A stretch of DNA of 40,599 bases from Streptacidiphilus neutrinimicus. GTDB taxonomy: Bacteria; Actinomycetota; Actinomycetes; Streptomycetales; Streptomycetaceae. Shown piece after piece: positions 6,513-15,070 of the stretch (position 1 is its first letter; each line of letters starts with the position of its first letter). The notes under the pieces were generated by a model. It worked only from the letters and a program-made list of their open reading frames with translations. It was not told where the DNA came from and did no database searches. Made by a program: the position numbers and the translations under genes. The stretch covers positions 1 to 40,599 of the forward strand of contig NZ_BBPO01000029.1 in assembly GCF_000787815.1 (NCBI RefSeq). Reading direction: 5' to 3'.

Positions 6513-8009
6513 CTACGCGCGGGCCGTCGGACGCTCGGGGCGCGGGGGCCGGACGAACAGGGCGAGCACCAGGAAGGCTCCGGCCGCCAGACCCAGCGAG
6601 CAGGTCATCGCCGACGAGACGCCGTGCGCGAGGGTCGCGTGCAGGCCCGCCGCGCCGGGCAGCCGGGAGGGGTGGCTGGTGGCGTGCGTGAACGCGGTGA
6701 TCCCGACGGCCGTCCCGAGCGAACCGCCCGCCTGCTGCATCGTCTGCAGCGTGCCGGAGGCCGCGCCGGACTCCTCCGGCCGCACGGAGCTGAGGATCGT
6801 CAGGCTGAGCGGCACCATGGTGAACCCGGCGCCGAGCCCGAAGAGCAGCAGCGAGGGCATCACGCCGCTCAGGTACGCGGTGTGCGCGTTGACCCGGGTC
6901 AGCAGCGCCATGCCGCTGATCAGCAGCACCGGCGCGGTCACCAGGAAGGGACGCGTCCCCCACCTGGGCACCAGGCGCGGGGCCAGCCGGGCTCCGACGA
7001 AGATCGGCACGGCCAGCGGCAGGAAGCCGAAGCCCGCCTTCATCGGCGACATGCCGAGCCCGGTCTGCAGGTACTGCGTGACGAAGAAGAACATCCCGAA
7101 CATCGCGGCCGCGAGCAGCGCCATCGCCGCGTAGCCGCCGGCGCGCACCTTGTCCCTCAGCAGCGACAGCGGCAGCAGCGGCTGCGCGACGCGCCGCTCG
7201 ACCAGCACGAAGACCGTCAGCAGGACCGCGGCGGCGGCGAAGCAGACCAGGGTCACCGTGTCGGACCAGCCGACCGTCGCGGCCCGGATGAAGCCGTAGA
7301 CGAGCGAGACCATGCCGCCGGTCGCGGTCGCCGCGCCGACCAGGTCCAGCCGCCCGGGGCGCCGCTCCGGCTCCTCGACGACGCGCGGCGCGAGCACCGT
7401 GACGAGCACGCCGAACGGCACGTTGATGAACATGACCCAGCGCCAGGAGAGCCAGGAGGTCAGCAGTCCGCCGACGATGAGGCCGACGGTGGCCCCGCTG
7501 GCCGACATCGCGGAGAAGAGCCCGATCGCGCGGGCCCGCTCGACCGGGTCGCGGAAGGTGCTGACGATCAGCGCGAGTGTGCTGGGCGCGGCGACGGCCG
7601 CGCCGACGCCCTGTGCGACGCGGGCGACGAGCAGCTCGGTGGGGTTCGTCGCCAGGCCCCCGGCCAGCGAGGCGAGGGTGAACAGCGCGATGCCCCAGGC
7701 CAGCAGGCGACGCCGCCCGAAGATGTCGCCCGCCCGCCCGCCGAGCAGCAGCAGGCCGCCGAAGGTCAGCGAGTAGATGTTCATGACCCAGCTGAGCCCG
7801 GCCGAGGAGAAGCCGAGCGCGTGCTGTATGCCCGGCAGCGCGATGGTGACGACGGTCGCGTCGAGGATCACCATCAGCTGGCAGGCCAGGATCACCGCGA
7901 GCGCGAGCTGGCGGCGTCGGGGGTTCGGTGGTGGAGCGCCACCTGGTGTGTGGGACGCCGGTGTCTCGAGCCGGTGTGGAGCAGAGGAGGTGAGAGTGTT
8001 CTCGGACAT
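6513..8009 (-). CDS. MFS drug transporter, DHA2 (EmrB/QacA) 14-TM type
   Basis: 498 residues starting at ATG 8009, chosen for GGCGGAG about 3 nt upstream; the open frame continues upstream only through the operator region. About 14 membrane segments are visible. MFS motif A is 'GGRAGDIFGRRRLL' in loop 2-3; the N-terminal 'ILDATVVTIALPGIQ' and the motif C-like 'ASGATVGLIVGGLLTSWLSWRWVMFINVPFG' region are diagnostic of DHA2 proton antiporters. It is probably a multidrug or metabolite exporter driven by the proton gradient. It is divergent from a TetR gene and two identical-type palindromes lie between them, so it is the likely repressed target. Substrate unknown. Confidence 0.93.
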   Translation of the reverse strand: MSENTLTSSAPHRLETPASHTPGGAPPPNPRRRQLALAVILACQLMVILDATVVTIALPGIQHALGFSSAGLSWVMNIYSLTFGGLLLLGGRAGDIFGRRRLLAWGIALFTLASLAGGLATNPTELLVARVAQGVGAAVAAPSTLALIVSTFRDPVERARAIGLFSAMSASGATVGLIVGGLLTSWLSWRWVMFINVPFGVLVTVLAPRVVEEPERRPGRLDLVGAATATGGMVSLVYGFIRAATVGWSDTVTLVCFAAAAVLLTVFVLVERRVAQPLLPLSLLRDKVRAGGYAAMALLAAAMFGMFFFVTQYLQTGLGMSPMKAGFGFLPLAVPIFVGARLAPRLVPRWGTRPFLVTAPVLLISGMALLTRVNAHTAYLSGVMPSLLLFGLGAGFTMVPLSLTILSSVRPEESGAASGTLQTMQQAGGSLGTAVGITAFTHATSHPSRLPGAAGLHATLAHGVSSAMTCSLGLAAGAFLVLALFVRPPRPERPTARA

Positions 8010-8064
8010 GGCTCCGCCCTGGAGTGCATGGAGAATGGATGAGAAGATAGGCAGGGAACGCAAA

Positions 8065-8112
8065 CGGAGATATCCTCCGGTTCCAGGGACAACAATACGG
8101 AGACTGTCTCCG
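8065..8112. promoter_or_regulatory. two TetR-type operators CGGAG-N5-CTCCG
   Basis: Site 1 (8065-8079) is CGGAG-ATATC-CTCCG. Site 2 (8098-8112) is CGGAG-ACTGT-CTCCG, whose perfect arms extend by one more base pair. Their centres are 33 bp apart, so both face the same side of the helix. They fill the MFS/TetR divergent promoter region and are the obvious binding sites of the adjacent TetR protein. Confidence 0.85.
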
Positions 8113-8134
8113 CTTAGCAAGGGGATATGGCGTC

Positions 8135-8707
8135 ATGACGGCCGAGACGCAGGGACGGCCCATGCGGGCCGACGCGCGCCGCAACTACGAGAAGCTCGTC
8201 GCCGTCGCGACCGAGTCCTTTCTCGCCCACGGCCCCGACGCCTCCCTGGACGACATCGCCAAGCGCGCGGGCGTCGGCCCCGGAACCCTCTACCGGCACT
8301 TTCCCAACCGTGAGGCGCTGCTCGACGCGGTCTGCGTGCGCTGGGCCGACTCCGTCGCCGCCGACGCGGCCCCCCTGCTGGAGGCGGCGGACCCGACCGC
8401 GGCGCTGAACGACTGGCTGGTGCGTCTCGTCGACCACGTCAGCGCGTTCAAGGGCCTCGCCTCGGCGCTGCTGCTCAGCACCGACCGCAAGCACGACACC
8501 GCCTGGGTGCTGCACCACACCTCGGAGGAGCTGGTCGAGCGCGCCAAGGCGGCCGGCGGCATCCGCGCCGACGTCACCACCTCCGAGCTGATGCAGCTGA
8601 CCAGCGGCATCAGCTACGCCTGCGGTCACTCCAAGCAGGCGGGCAAGCCCACCAGCACGCCGGAGCGGCTGATCGGGCTGATCATGGACGGTGTCAGGAC
8701 CCGCTGA
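8135..8707 (+). CDS. TetR/AcrR family repressor
   Basis: 190 residues. The N-terminal TetR HTH is clear: 'RNYEKLVAVATESFLAHGPDASLDDIAKRAGVGPGTLYRHFPNRE' spans about residues 16-60. The C-terminal ligand domain includes 'WLVRLVDHVSAFKGLASALLLS' and resembles the SbtR-like C-terminal group common in actinobacteria. ATG start with AGGGGA about 10 nt upstream. The palindromes at 8065-8112 predict repression of both itself and the divergent exporter. Its end overlaps the next, opposing small gene by 14 bp. Confidence 0.93.
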   Translation: MTAETQGRPMRADARRNYEKLVAVATESFLAHGPDASLDDIAKRAGVGPGTLYRHFPNREALLDAVCVRWADSVAADAAPLLEAADPTAALNDWLVRLVDHVSAFKGLASALLLSTDRKHDTAWVLHHTSEELVERAKAAGGIRADVTTSELMQLTSGISYACGHSKQAGKPTSTPERLIGLIMDGVRTR

Positions 8708-8912
8708 CGTCCTCGTCGCCGGGCATTGGCATGCCCGGCGCGGCCGACGTGCCCGGCCGACGCGACAGCGCGGCGACGGCGGCGGCCAGCGCGAGCGTCG
8801 CCTCCACCTGAGCGACCTGGACGTGGTACTCACGGTTGCCGCTCAGGCTGGAGGTCCGCGACTCCGCCAGGGCCCGGAACGCCAACTGCTCGTGGTGCTC
8901 GAAGTCCGCCAT
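8694..8912 (-). CDS. small conserved-looking hypothetical protein
   Basis: 72 residues from ATG 8912 ('MADFEHHEQLAFRALAES...'). A longer frame exists upstream, but it would run into the promoter of the divergent oxidoreductase. The protein is mostly helical, with 'REYHVQVAQVEATLALAAAVAALSRR' (about 27-52) followed by a Gly/Pro-rich tail. I do not recognise a domain, though I believe similar proteins accompany this locus in other streptomycetes. It converges on, and overlaps by 14 bp, the TetR gene. Confidence 0.6.
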   Translation of the reverse strand: MADFEHHEQLAFRALAESRTSSLSGNREYHVQVAQVEATLALAAAVAALSRRPGTSAAPGMPMPGDEDVSGS

Positions 8913-8968
8913 GCGCCGATCATAAGGCCGCACGGAGAGCGTCCCACCAGCGCCTACGATGGGTGCCC

Positions 8969-10393
8969 ATGGCAAGGATCGTGGTCATCGGCGCAGGAAT
9001 GGGCGGGCTCGCCGCCGCGGCACGGCTGGCGACGGTCGGCCACAAGGTGACCCTCTGCGAGGCCGCGCCGACCCACGGCGGGATGCTCGGACGCCACGAG
9101 CGCGACGGCTTCCGCTTCGACACCGGCCCGACGCTGCTCACCCTCCCGGCCGTCTACCGCGACCTGATGCTGAAGACCGGTCGCACCCGGCTGGAGGACG
9201 AGGTGGAGCTGCGCCCGGTCGACCCGGGCAGCGAGCACCTGCTGCCGGACGGAACCCGCCTGGCCCTCGCCAACGCCTCCCTCGCCCGCGTGGCGGCCGC
9301 CCTGGACGCGGCCCTCGGCACGGGGGCGGGCGAGCGCTGGACCGCGATGCTGGAGCGCGGCCGGGGCGTCTGGGAGGCCACCCGCCGCCCGCTGCTCGAG
9401 GAGCCGCTCCCCGACGACCCGTCAGCCCTGCACCGCGACCCGTACGTTCCCGCCCGGCGCGGGCTCCTCGCCCGTCCGCCGCGCACCCTCGCCGACGTCG
9501 GCCGCCGCGAGCTGCGCGACGCGCGCCTGACCGCCCTGCTGGACGAGTACGCGCTGCGCTTCGGCCTCGACCCCGAACGTGCGCCCGCCTCGCTGACCTC
9601 GCTGCCCTATATGGAGCAGAGCTTCGGCGTCTGGTACGTCACCGGCGGCCTGCGCGCCCTCGCCGACGCGGTGCTGCGCCGCTGCGAGGCCCGCCGCGTC
9701 GACCTCCGCTTCGGCACGCGCGTGGAGCAGGTCCTGGGCGAGGACCGGGTGACCGGCGTGCGGCTCGCGGACGGGAGCGTCCTCGACGCCGACGTCGTCG
9801 TCGACGACCGCGCCCCCGCCTCGGTCGCGGGCGCCCCCGGGCGGTTCACCCTGCTGCTCGCGCTGCGCGGCGCCCGCCCGCGGAGCGCCGCGCACCGGAC
9901 CGTCGTGCACGCGCCCGACCGCGCCGAGGAGCTCGAAGCCCTCTTCGGCCCCGCCCCGGGCGTGTGCGCGCGCCCGACCCTGCAACTGCTCCGCCCCGAC
10001 GACGCGACCCTCGCCCCGGCCGGGCACGAGGCGGCGGTCGTCACGGTCACCGTGCCGCCGCAGGGGCCCGTCGACTGGACCGACGCCGCCCTGACGGCCG
10101 CCCACGCCGACGCCGTGCTGGCCCATGTCACCCGGGCGGTTCCGGAGTTGGGCGAGCGGGTGCTGTGGACCCAGGCCCGCACCCCCGCCGACACGGCCGC
10201 CGAGACCGGCGCGCCCGGCGGCTCCGTGCCGCCGCCCTCGCTCGCGGGCGCGGGCGGCGCGTTCCTCGCCCCGCCCAACGCGGGTGCGCCGATTGGCCTG
10301 TTCCGCGTCGGCGGCGGCGCCCACCCGGGCGGCGGGCTGGCCCGCGTCGGGATGTCGGCGGCGGTCTCCGCCCAACTGGTCGGGACCCCGTAG
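8969..10393 (+). CDS. phytoene desaturase-like FAD-dependent oxidoreductase
   Basis: 474 residues. The N-terminal dinucleotide-binding motif 'VVIGAGMGGLAAAARLATVGHKVTLCEA' (about 4-31) and 'HGGMLGRHERDGFRFDTGPTLL' (about 36-57) are typical of the CrtI/phytoene-desaturase and FAD amine-oxidase superfamily. 'FGVWYVTGGLRALADAVLRRC' matches the mid-region motif, and the C-terminal 'GLFRVGGGAHPGGGLARVGMSA' is the CrtI signature that closes the FAD site. It could act on a polyprenyl or carotenoid-like substrate; a polyprenyl synthase gene is 2 kb away but not in an operon. The ATG at 8969 follows a -10-like TACGAT (8955-8960), so a very short leader is likely. Confidence 0.85.
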   Translation: MARIVVIGAGMGGLAAAARLATVGHKVTLCEAAPTHGGMLGRHERDGFRFDTGPTLLTLPAVYRDLMLKTGRTRLEDEVELRPVDPGSEHLLPDGTRLALANASLARVAAALDAALGTGAGERWTAMLERGRGVWEATRRPLLEEPLPDDPSALHRDPYVPARRGLLARPPRTLADVGRRELRDARLTALLDEYALRFGLDPERAPASLTSLPYMEQSFGVWYVTGGLRALADAVLRRCEARRVDLRFGTRVEQVLGEDRVTGVRLADGSVLDADVVVDDRAPASVAGAPGRFTLLLALRGARPRSAAHRTVVHAPDRAEELEALFGPAPGVCARPTLQLLRPDDATLAPAGHEAAVVTVTVPPQGPVDWTDAALTAAHADAVLAHVTRAVPELGERVLWTQARTPADTAAETGAPGGSVPPPSLAGAGGAFLAPPNAGAPIGLFRVGGGAHPGGGLARVGMSAAVSAQLVGTP

Positions 10394-10412
10394 CGCTCCG
10401 ACGCTGCGGCGG

Positions 10413-11222
10413 TCAGCCCTGCGGGGCGTGGTACTGCGGGTCCTGCGTGTAGTACGGCGTCTGCCCGTAGTCGTAGCCCTCGTAGTACTGGGCGTACTCG
10501 GAGCCGTACTGGGCCTGAGGAGGCTGGGCCTGGGCCTGGGGCTCGGCCTGGGGCTGCTGCTCGTAGGACTCGTAGGCGGCGTACTGCTGCTGGTACTGCG
10601 GGTACTCCTGGTACTGCTGCTGCGCGTAGGACTCCTGGTACTGCCCCTGTGCGTAGGACTCCTGGTAGGGCACCTGCTGCTCGGCGGTGTAGCCGTAGTA
10701 CGCCGCCTCCTGCTGCCGCCCTTCCGTCGACGGGTAGTAGACGCTGTCGGCCGCGGCGTACTCGTCGGCCTGGAAGACCGCCGCCGCCTCCGCGGCCTCG
10801 ACCGACGGATCGAGCTGGGGATCGAGCTGCGGATCGAGAACGGGCTCCACCGTCGGCTCCACCGGCGCGGGCTCCGCCGCCGGTCCCGACCTGCCCCGGC
10901 GCGAGCGGCCCTTGGGCTCGGGGGCGGACGGCTCGCCGCCGAAGAGCCTTCCGACCAGCGGCACGCTCTCCGGGGCCATCAGGGACCAGTACGTCGCACC
11001 GTCGGAACGCTTCACCGCCCGGGTGGCCAGCGCCTGACCCGCGCCGAAGGCGACCACGCCCAGGCCGATCAGCGGCAGCGACCGCTGCGCCACTCCGGCG
11101 ACCAGCACCAGGAACCCCACCAGCGCAAGCCCGCGCCAGTGCAGCGGCGCACGGCGCTGCAGCAGCAACTCACCGAGCAGCCACAGGGCGACCACCGCGA
11201 ACGCGGCGTACAGGAGCGTCAC
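10413..11222 (-). CDS. membrane protein with long Tyr/Gln-rich prion-like tail
   Basis: 269 residues if translation starts at GTG 11222, which gives the family-like start 'TLLYAAFAVVALWLLGELLLQ' with GAGAGG about 11 nt upstream; an upstream GTG at 11255 is possible. Two or three membrane helices lie in residues 1-75. A basic patch 'KGRSRRGRS' and a Pro/Glu linker with the repeated 'LDPQ' follow. The last ~110 residues are extremely rich in Tyr, Gln and Ala, including two near-copies of 'QYQESYAQ'. This architecture recurs in streptomycetes at this position, as I recall. The function is unknown. The gene lies 57 bp downstream of the end of the opposite-facing block and just downstream of metF on the same strand order. 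Confidence 0.75.
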   Translation of the reverse strand: MTLLYAAFAVVALWLLGELLLQRRAPLHWRGLALVGFLVLVAGVAQRSLPLIGLGVVAFGAGQALATRAVKRSDGATYWSLMAPESVPLVGRLFGGEPSAPEPKGRSRRGRSGPAAEPAPVEPTVEPVLDPQLDPQLDPSVEAAEAAAVFQADEYAAADSVYYPSTEGRQQEAAYYGYTAEQQVPYQESYAQGQYQESYAQQQYQEYPQYQQQYAAYESYEQQPQAEPQAQAQPPQAQYGSEYAQYYEGYDYGQTPYYTQDPQYHAPQG

Positions 11223-11279
11223 CTCGGGCACCACCTCTCGAACGGTGGAGCACACCGTACCGGGTGGAAGTGACCGCTT

Positions 11280-12197
11280 TCAGCTCTGCGGGGTAAGACC
11301 GAGGTTCTGGTAGATCTCCGTCGTCACCGTGGAGAAGTTCATCGTCATGAAGTGCAGCCCCGGCGTGCCCTCGTCGAGCAGGCGGCGGCACATCTCGGTC
11401 GCGTACTCGATGCCGATCGCGCGCACCGCCGCCGCGTCGTCCTCGTGGGCGAGCATCCGCTCGCGCAGCTGCGGCGGGAACCAGGCCGTGGACAGCGTCG
11501 GGATGCGGTGCAGCGAGCGGACGCTGGTCACCGGCATGATCTCCGGGATGATCGGCACCTCGCACCCCGCCTCCGCGACGCGGTCGCGGAAGCGCAGGTA
11601 GAAGTCGACGTCGAAGAACATCTGGGTGATCGCGTAGTCCGCGCCCGCCCTGATCTTGTGCACGAAGTGCCGGATGTCCTCGTCCCAGTCCGTGGACCGC
11701 GGGTGCCGCTCCGGGAAGGCCGCGACGCCGACGCAGAAGTCCCCGGACTCCTTGATCAGCTCGACCAGCTCCGAGGCGTAGTCCACGCCGTGCTCGTGCC
11801 GCACCCACTCGCCCAGCGGGTCGCCCGGCGGGTCGCCGCGCAGGGCCAGCACGTTGCGCACGCCCTGGTCGGCGTAGCAGCCGAGGATGTTGCGCAGCTC
11901 GGCCACGGTGTGGTCCACCGCCGTCAGGTGCGCGACGGGTGTGAGAGTCGTCTCGGAGGCGATCCGGCCGGTGATGTTGATCGTCCGGCCCCGGGTCGAG
12001 CCGCCGGCGCCGTAGGTGACGCAGACGAACGTCGGCGACAGCGCCTCCAGCCGCCGGATCGCCTTCCACAGCCCGGCCTCGGCCTCGGGCGAGCGCGGCG
12101 GCATGAACTCGAAGGAGTACGACTTGGCCCCGGACGCAAGGAGGTCCCGGATCGATACGGCACGGTCCGGGCGGGTGCTGGGAGTTCCGAGAGCCAT
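11280..12197 (-). CDS. metF: methylenetetrahydrofolate reductase [NAD(P)H]
   Basis: 305 residues, the usual length for bacterial MetF. It reduces 5,10-methylene-THF to 5-methyl-THF for methionine synthesis, using FAD. Family motifs are '[13 protein letters not shown]' (about 28-40, catalytic Glu), '[16 protein letters not shown]' (about 57-72), '[12 protein letters not shown]' (about 119-130) and '[14 protein letters not shown]' (about 190-203). ATG at 12197 has no ribosome site, but TAACCT sits exactly at -12 to -7 relative to it, so the mRNA is probably leaderless. It is divergent from the polyprenyl synthase. Confidence 0.97.
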   Translation of the reverse strand: MALGTPSTRPDRAVSIRDLLASGAKSYSFEFMPPRSPEAEAGLWKAIRRLEALSPTFVCVTYGAGGSTRGRTINITGRIASETTLTPVAHLTAVDHTVAELRNILGCYADQGVRNVLALRGDPPGDPLGEWVRHEHGVDYASELVELIKESGDFCVGVAAFPERHPRSTDWDEDIRHFVHKIRAGADYAITQMFFDVDFYLRFRDRVAEAGCEVPIIPEIMPVTSVRSLHRIPTLSTAWFPPQLRERMLAHEDDAAAVRAIGIEYATEMCRRLLDEGTPGLHFMTMNFSTVTTEIYQNLGLTPQS

Positions 12198-12365
12198 AGC
12201 CGAAGGTTATCCGCGATCCGGACGGTCGATGAAACACCTGTCCGCTCCTTGGGACGCGTCGCTGAGACCAGCCGGGTCACCGCGTGGCCTCGCGGGGCCG
12301 CCCCGTCCTCGGGCGTCCCACCCGTCGCGTTACGCTGTTGGTCCCCGTACCAGTCGGAGTCACCG

Positions 12366-13496
12366 GTGTCGCTCGCTCAGTCCGCCCCCGCGCCCGTCGT
12401 CGGCAACCCCGTCGACGCGGAGTGGTTGCGCCAGCGGGTCGACGCCGCCCTCGACACCTTCCTGACGGGCCAGGAGCGCACGCTGCTGGCGATCTCGCCC
12501 CAGCTCGCCCCGCTGTGCGGCACGGTACGGGACTTCCTGCTCAGTGGACCGACAGGCGGCAAGAGGCTGCGGGCGGCGTTCTGCTACTGGGGTTGGCGCG
12601 GGGCAGGCGGGGCGGCCGAGGAGCGCGGGGCGGTGGCCGCGGCGGCGGCGCTGGAACTGCTCCAGGCCAGCGCGCTCGTCCACGACGACCTGATGGACCG
12701 CAGCGACACCCGCCGGGGCCTGCCCTCCGTCCACCGCCGCTTCGAGTCGCTGCACCGCCGCGCGGGCTGGCGCGGCGACGCCGCGCAGTTCGGGGGCGCG
12801 AGCGCGGTCCTGGTCGGCGACCTGCTGCTGGTGTGGTGCGACTCGCTCTTCGCCGAGTCCGGCCTGCCGCGCGAGGCCGTCCGGCGCGCCAAGCCGCTGC
12901 TGGACCTGATGCGCACCGAGGTGATGGCGGGTCAGTACCTCGACATGCTGGAGCCCGCGGTCAACTGGCCCGCGGGCGACGCCGGCGCGGTGGACCGCGC
13001 GCGGACGGTGATCGAGTACAAGTCCGCGAAGTACACCGTGCAACGACCGCTCCAGCTCGGCGGTCTGCTCGCGGACGCCTCGGCGGACCTGACCGAGGCC
13101 TACGGCGCCTTCGGCCTGCCGCTCGGGGAGGCCTTCCAGCTCCGCGACGACCTGCTCGGCGTCTACGGCGACCCCGCCGTCACCGGCAAGCCGGCCGGGG
13201 ACGACCTGCGCGAGGGCAAGCGGACCCTGCTGCTCGCCGAGACCCTCGCATCCTGCTCGACCGCCGACGCCCGCCTGCTGGACGACATGCTCGGCTCCCC
13301 CGAGCTCGACGCGGACGGCGTCGAGCGGCTGCGCAGCGTGATCACACGCAGCGGCGCGCCCCGGCGGATCGAGGAGCGCATCGCGGCGCTGCGCGAGGAG
13401 GCTCTCGCCGTCCTCGCGGCGGCCCCGATCCGCGAGCAGGTGGCTCGTGAGACCCTGACCCGTCTCGCCGACGCGGCGACCGCGCGACGCCACTGA
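12366..13496 (+). CDS. polyprenyl diphosphate synthase (trans-isoprenyl synthase)
   Basis: 376 residues from GTG 12366 with CGGAG 7 nt upstream. It condenses isopentenyl diphosphate onto allylic diphosphates. The first Asp-rich motif is 'LVHDDLMDRSDTRRG' (about 100-114, DDxxD) and the second is 'QLRDDLLGVYGD' (about 259-270, DDxxG, slightly divergent from the usual DDxxD). 'GGKRLRAAFCYWG' is the substrate-binding GK(R)-R motif. Product chain length cannot be read with confidence; a geranylgeranyl or longer product is likely. It corresponds to SCO2101-type genes beside metF. Confidence 0.93.
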   Translation: MSLAQSAPAPVVGNPVDAEWLRQRVDAALDTFLTGQERTLLAISPQLAPLCGTVRDFLLSGPTGGKRLRAAFCYWGWRGAGGAAEERGAVAAAAALELLQASALVHDDLMDRSDTRRGLPSVHRRFESLHRRAGWRGDAAQFGGASAVLVGDLLLVWCDSLFAESGLPREAVRRAKPLLDLMRTEVMAGQYLDMLEPAVNWPAGDAGAVDRARTVIEYKSAKYTVQRPLQLGGLLADASADLTEAYGAFGLPLGEAFQLRDDLLGVYGDPAVTGKPAGDDLREGKRTLLLAETLASCSTADARLLDDMLGSPELDADGVERLRSVITRSGAPRRIEERIAALREEALAVLAAAPIREQVARETLTRLADAATARRH

Positions 13497-13508
13497 CGGC
13501 CGACGCGC

Positions 13509-13542
13509 GGCACGGAACCGCGCGTCCGTGCGGCTCCGTGCC
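13509..13542. terminator. hairpin between convergent polyprenyl synthase and thiE
   Basis: GGCACGGAACCGC (13509-13521) pairs with GCGGCTCCGTGCC (13530-13542) with a single mismatch around an 8-nt loop. It lies 12 bp after the synthase stop and 39 bp before the thiE stop. Confidence 0.7.
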
Positions 13543-13581
13543 CTCAACCGCGTCTCAGTCGCCTGAGTCGCGACAGCCGCG

Positions 13582-14229
13582 TCAGTCGCGTTCGCGGACC
13601 CTGCGCGCCAGCGACTGCGCCGCCGCGAACGGGTCCTTCGCCTGCGTCAGCGCGCGGACGACGACGACGCGCCGCGCGCCGGCGTCCAGCACCGTGTCCA
13701 AGTTCGACTCGTCGATGCCGCCGATCGCGAACCACGGCCGGTCCGTCGTCTGCTTCGCCGCGTACTCCACCAGCCCCAGGCCCGGGGCGTGGCGTCCCGG
13801 CTTCGTCGGGGTGGGCCAGACGGGGCCGGTGCAGAAGTAGTCGACGCCGGGCTCGGTCAGGGCCGCGTCCACCTCCGCCTCGGCGTGACAGCTGCGGCCG
13901 ATGACCACGTCGTCGCCGAGGATGGCGCGGGCGACCGGCACGGGCAGGTCGTCCTGGCCGAGGTGGAGCACGTCGGGGCGGGCGCCGTAGGCGACGTCCG
14001 CGCGGTCGTTGACCGACAGCAGGCGGCCGTGGCGGCGGCACGCGTCGGCGAAGACCTCGAGCGCGTCGAGCTCCTGCTTCGCCTCCAGGCCCTTGTCGCG
14101 GAGCTGGACGATGTCGACGCCGCCGGCCAGGACCGCGTCGAGGAACTCGGCGAGGTCGCCCTGCTCGCGACGGGCGTCGGTGCAGAGGTAGAGCCGGGCG
14201 GCCGCGAGAGCGCTGCGCGCGCCGCTCAC
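13582..14229 (-). CDS. thiE: thiamine-phosphate synthase
   Basis: 215 residues. It couples HMP-PP with the thiazole phosphate to give thiamine phosphate. TIM-barrel motifs are '[15 protein letters not shown]' (about 38-52), '[10 protein letters not shown]' (about 71-80), 'HLGQDDLP' (about 90-97), '[11 protein letters not shown]', '[15 protein letters not shown]' and the phosphate-binding '[10 protein letters not shown]'. The GTG start overlaps the stop of the upstream Rv2175c-type gene by 4 nt (GTGA), implying translational coupling. It is separated from thiOSG, its pathway partners, by the 8.4-kb catabolic island. Confidence 0.96.
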   Translation of the reverse strand: MSGARSALAAARLYLCTDARREQGDLAEFLDAVLAGGVDIVQLRDKGLEAKQELDALEVFADACRRHGRLLSVNDRADVAYGARPDVLHLGQDDLPVPVARAILGDDVVIGRSCHAEAEVDAALTEPGVDYFCTGPVWPTPTKPGRHAPGLGLVEYAAKQTTDRPWFAIGGIDESNLDTVLDAGARRVVVVRALTQAKDPFAAAQSLARRVRERD

Positions 14230-14591
14230 AGGGCCATCGCCTGGGCGCGGCGCTTGACCTCCGTGCCGCGGTTCTCGTTCAGGGCCTGGGCGGGGGTGCC
14301 GGGGAGGCTCGGGTCATCGGTGAAGAGCCACGCCAGGGCCTCCTCCTTGGTGAACCCGGAGTCCTTGAGGACGGTCAGGGTGCCGACGACGCCCTTGACG
14401 GGCCCGTCCGGGCCGACGAAGGCGGTGGGGACCATCAGGACCTTGTTCTCGCCGCGGCGCACGGCCAGCAGCGGACCGTCGGTGACCATGTTGCGGACCT
14501 TGGTGACCTCGACACCCCACTTCTCGGCGATGTCGGGGAGGTACATCCAGTCCGGAATCAGGGCGTCGATCTTGGGATCAATCTCACTCAC
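14226..14591 (-). CDS. Rv2175c family DNA-binding protein
   Basis: 121 residues from GTG 14591. The N-terminal part is an excisionase/MerR-like winged helix ('[38 protein letters not shown]', about 18-55), and the C-terminal half ends in '[24 protein letters not shown]', the conserved actinobacterial Rv2175c signature. In Mycobacterium tuberculosis Rv2175c is a DNA-binding substrate of a PASTA-type Ser/Thr kinase, and a PASTA kinase gene lies 12.5 kb away here. No ribosome site is seen; CAGTCT at -12 to -7 predicts a leaderless transcript. It is in an operon with thiE. Confidence 0.9.
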   Translation of the reverse strand: MSEIDPKIDALIPDWMYLPDIAEKWGVEVTKVRNMVTDGPLLAVRRGENKVLMVPTAFVGPDGPVKGVVGTLTVLKDSGFTKEEALAWLFTDDPSLPGTPAQALNENRGTEVKRRAQAMAL

Positions 14592-14671
14592 GTCAACAGA
14601 CTGCCACTTCCGAGGGCGGATGCGCACACCGTGTCACTGCTCCGGCTCACCCGCCCGGCGCTCCGTCACGC

Positions 14672-15070
14672 TCAGTCGAGCACGGCGATGCCCTCCAGCT
14701 CGACCAGCGCCGGCTCGTCCCAGAGCCGTACCACGCCGATCAGGGCCATCGCCGGATAGTCGCGCCCCGCCCGGGCGCGCCAGACCCGGCCGATGTCGGC
14801 CGCGTGGGCGCGGTAGTCCTCCGGGTCGGTGGCGTAGACGGTGAGCCTGGCCAGCTGCGCGGGCGCGCCGCCCGCCGCGGCCAGCGCCTCCAGCAGGTTG
14901 CCCAGCGCCCGGTCGAACTGCTCGACGATGTCCGCGCCGACGACCATGCCCTTCTCGTCGAGCGCGGTCTGCCCGGCCAGGAAGACCAGCGTGCCGCCGG
15001 TCGCGGTGACGGCGTGGCTGAAGCCGCTGGGCTCCGCCAGCCCCGGCGGGTTGATCCGACGCAGCGTCAT
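14672..15070 (-). CDS. Rid family protein lacking the archetypal catalytic Arg
   Basis: 132 residues. A YjgF/RidA fold is evident: 'LVFLAGQTALDEKGMVVG' (about 28-45), 'QFDRALGNLLEALAAAGG' (51-68), 'LTVYATDPEDYRA' and the terminal 'ALVELEGIAV'. Archetypal RidA hydrolyses enamines/imines using an Arg in 'PARS'; the equivalent segment here is 'YPAMALIGVVRL', with Met108 in place of Arg. It is therefore not a canonical RidA deaminase. The ATG overlaps the SDR stop by 4 nt, making it the third gene of the ACAD-SDR-Rid operon of the aromatic acid island. A role on an amino- or oxo-cyclohexene carboxyl-CoA intermediate is inferred. Confidence 0.85.
   Translation of the reverse strand: MTLRRINPPGLAEPSGFSHAVTATGGTLVFLAGQTALDEKGMVVGADIVEQFDRALGNLLEALAAAGGAPAQLARLTVYATDPEDYRAHAADIGRVWRARAGRDYPAMALIGVVRLWDEPALVELEGIAVLD

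Noticed and set aside
8014-8120. Longer start for the MFS transporter (ATG at 8120)
   Set aside because: It would translate through both TetR operators and the promoter; ATG 8009 has a proper ribosome site.
11352-13496. A 714-codon open frame in which the polyprenyl synthase appears to have a 338-residue N-terminal extension
   Set aside because: The extension is antisense to metF, has GC-rich shadow composition, and a good GTG start with a ribosome site exists at 12366.
8969-13496. Carotenoid cluster formed by the desaturase-like protein and the polyprenyl synthase
   Set aside because: They are 2 kb apart, separated by metF and a membrane protein on the other strand, with no phytoene synthase or cyclase in the window.
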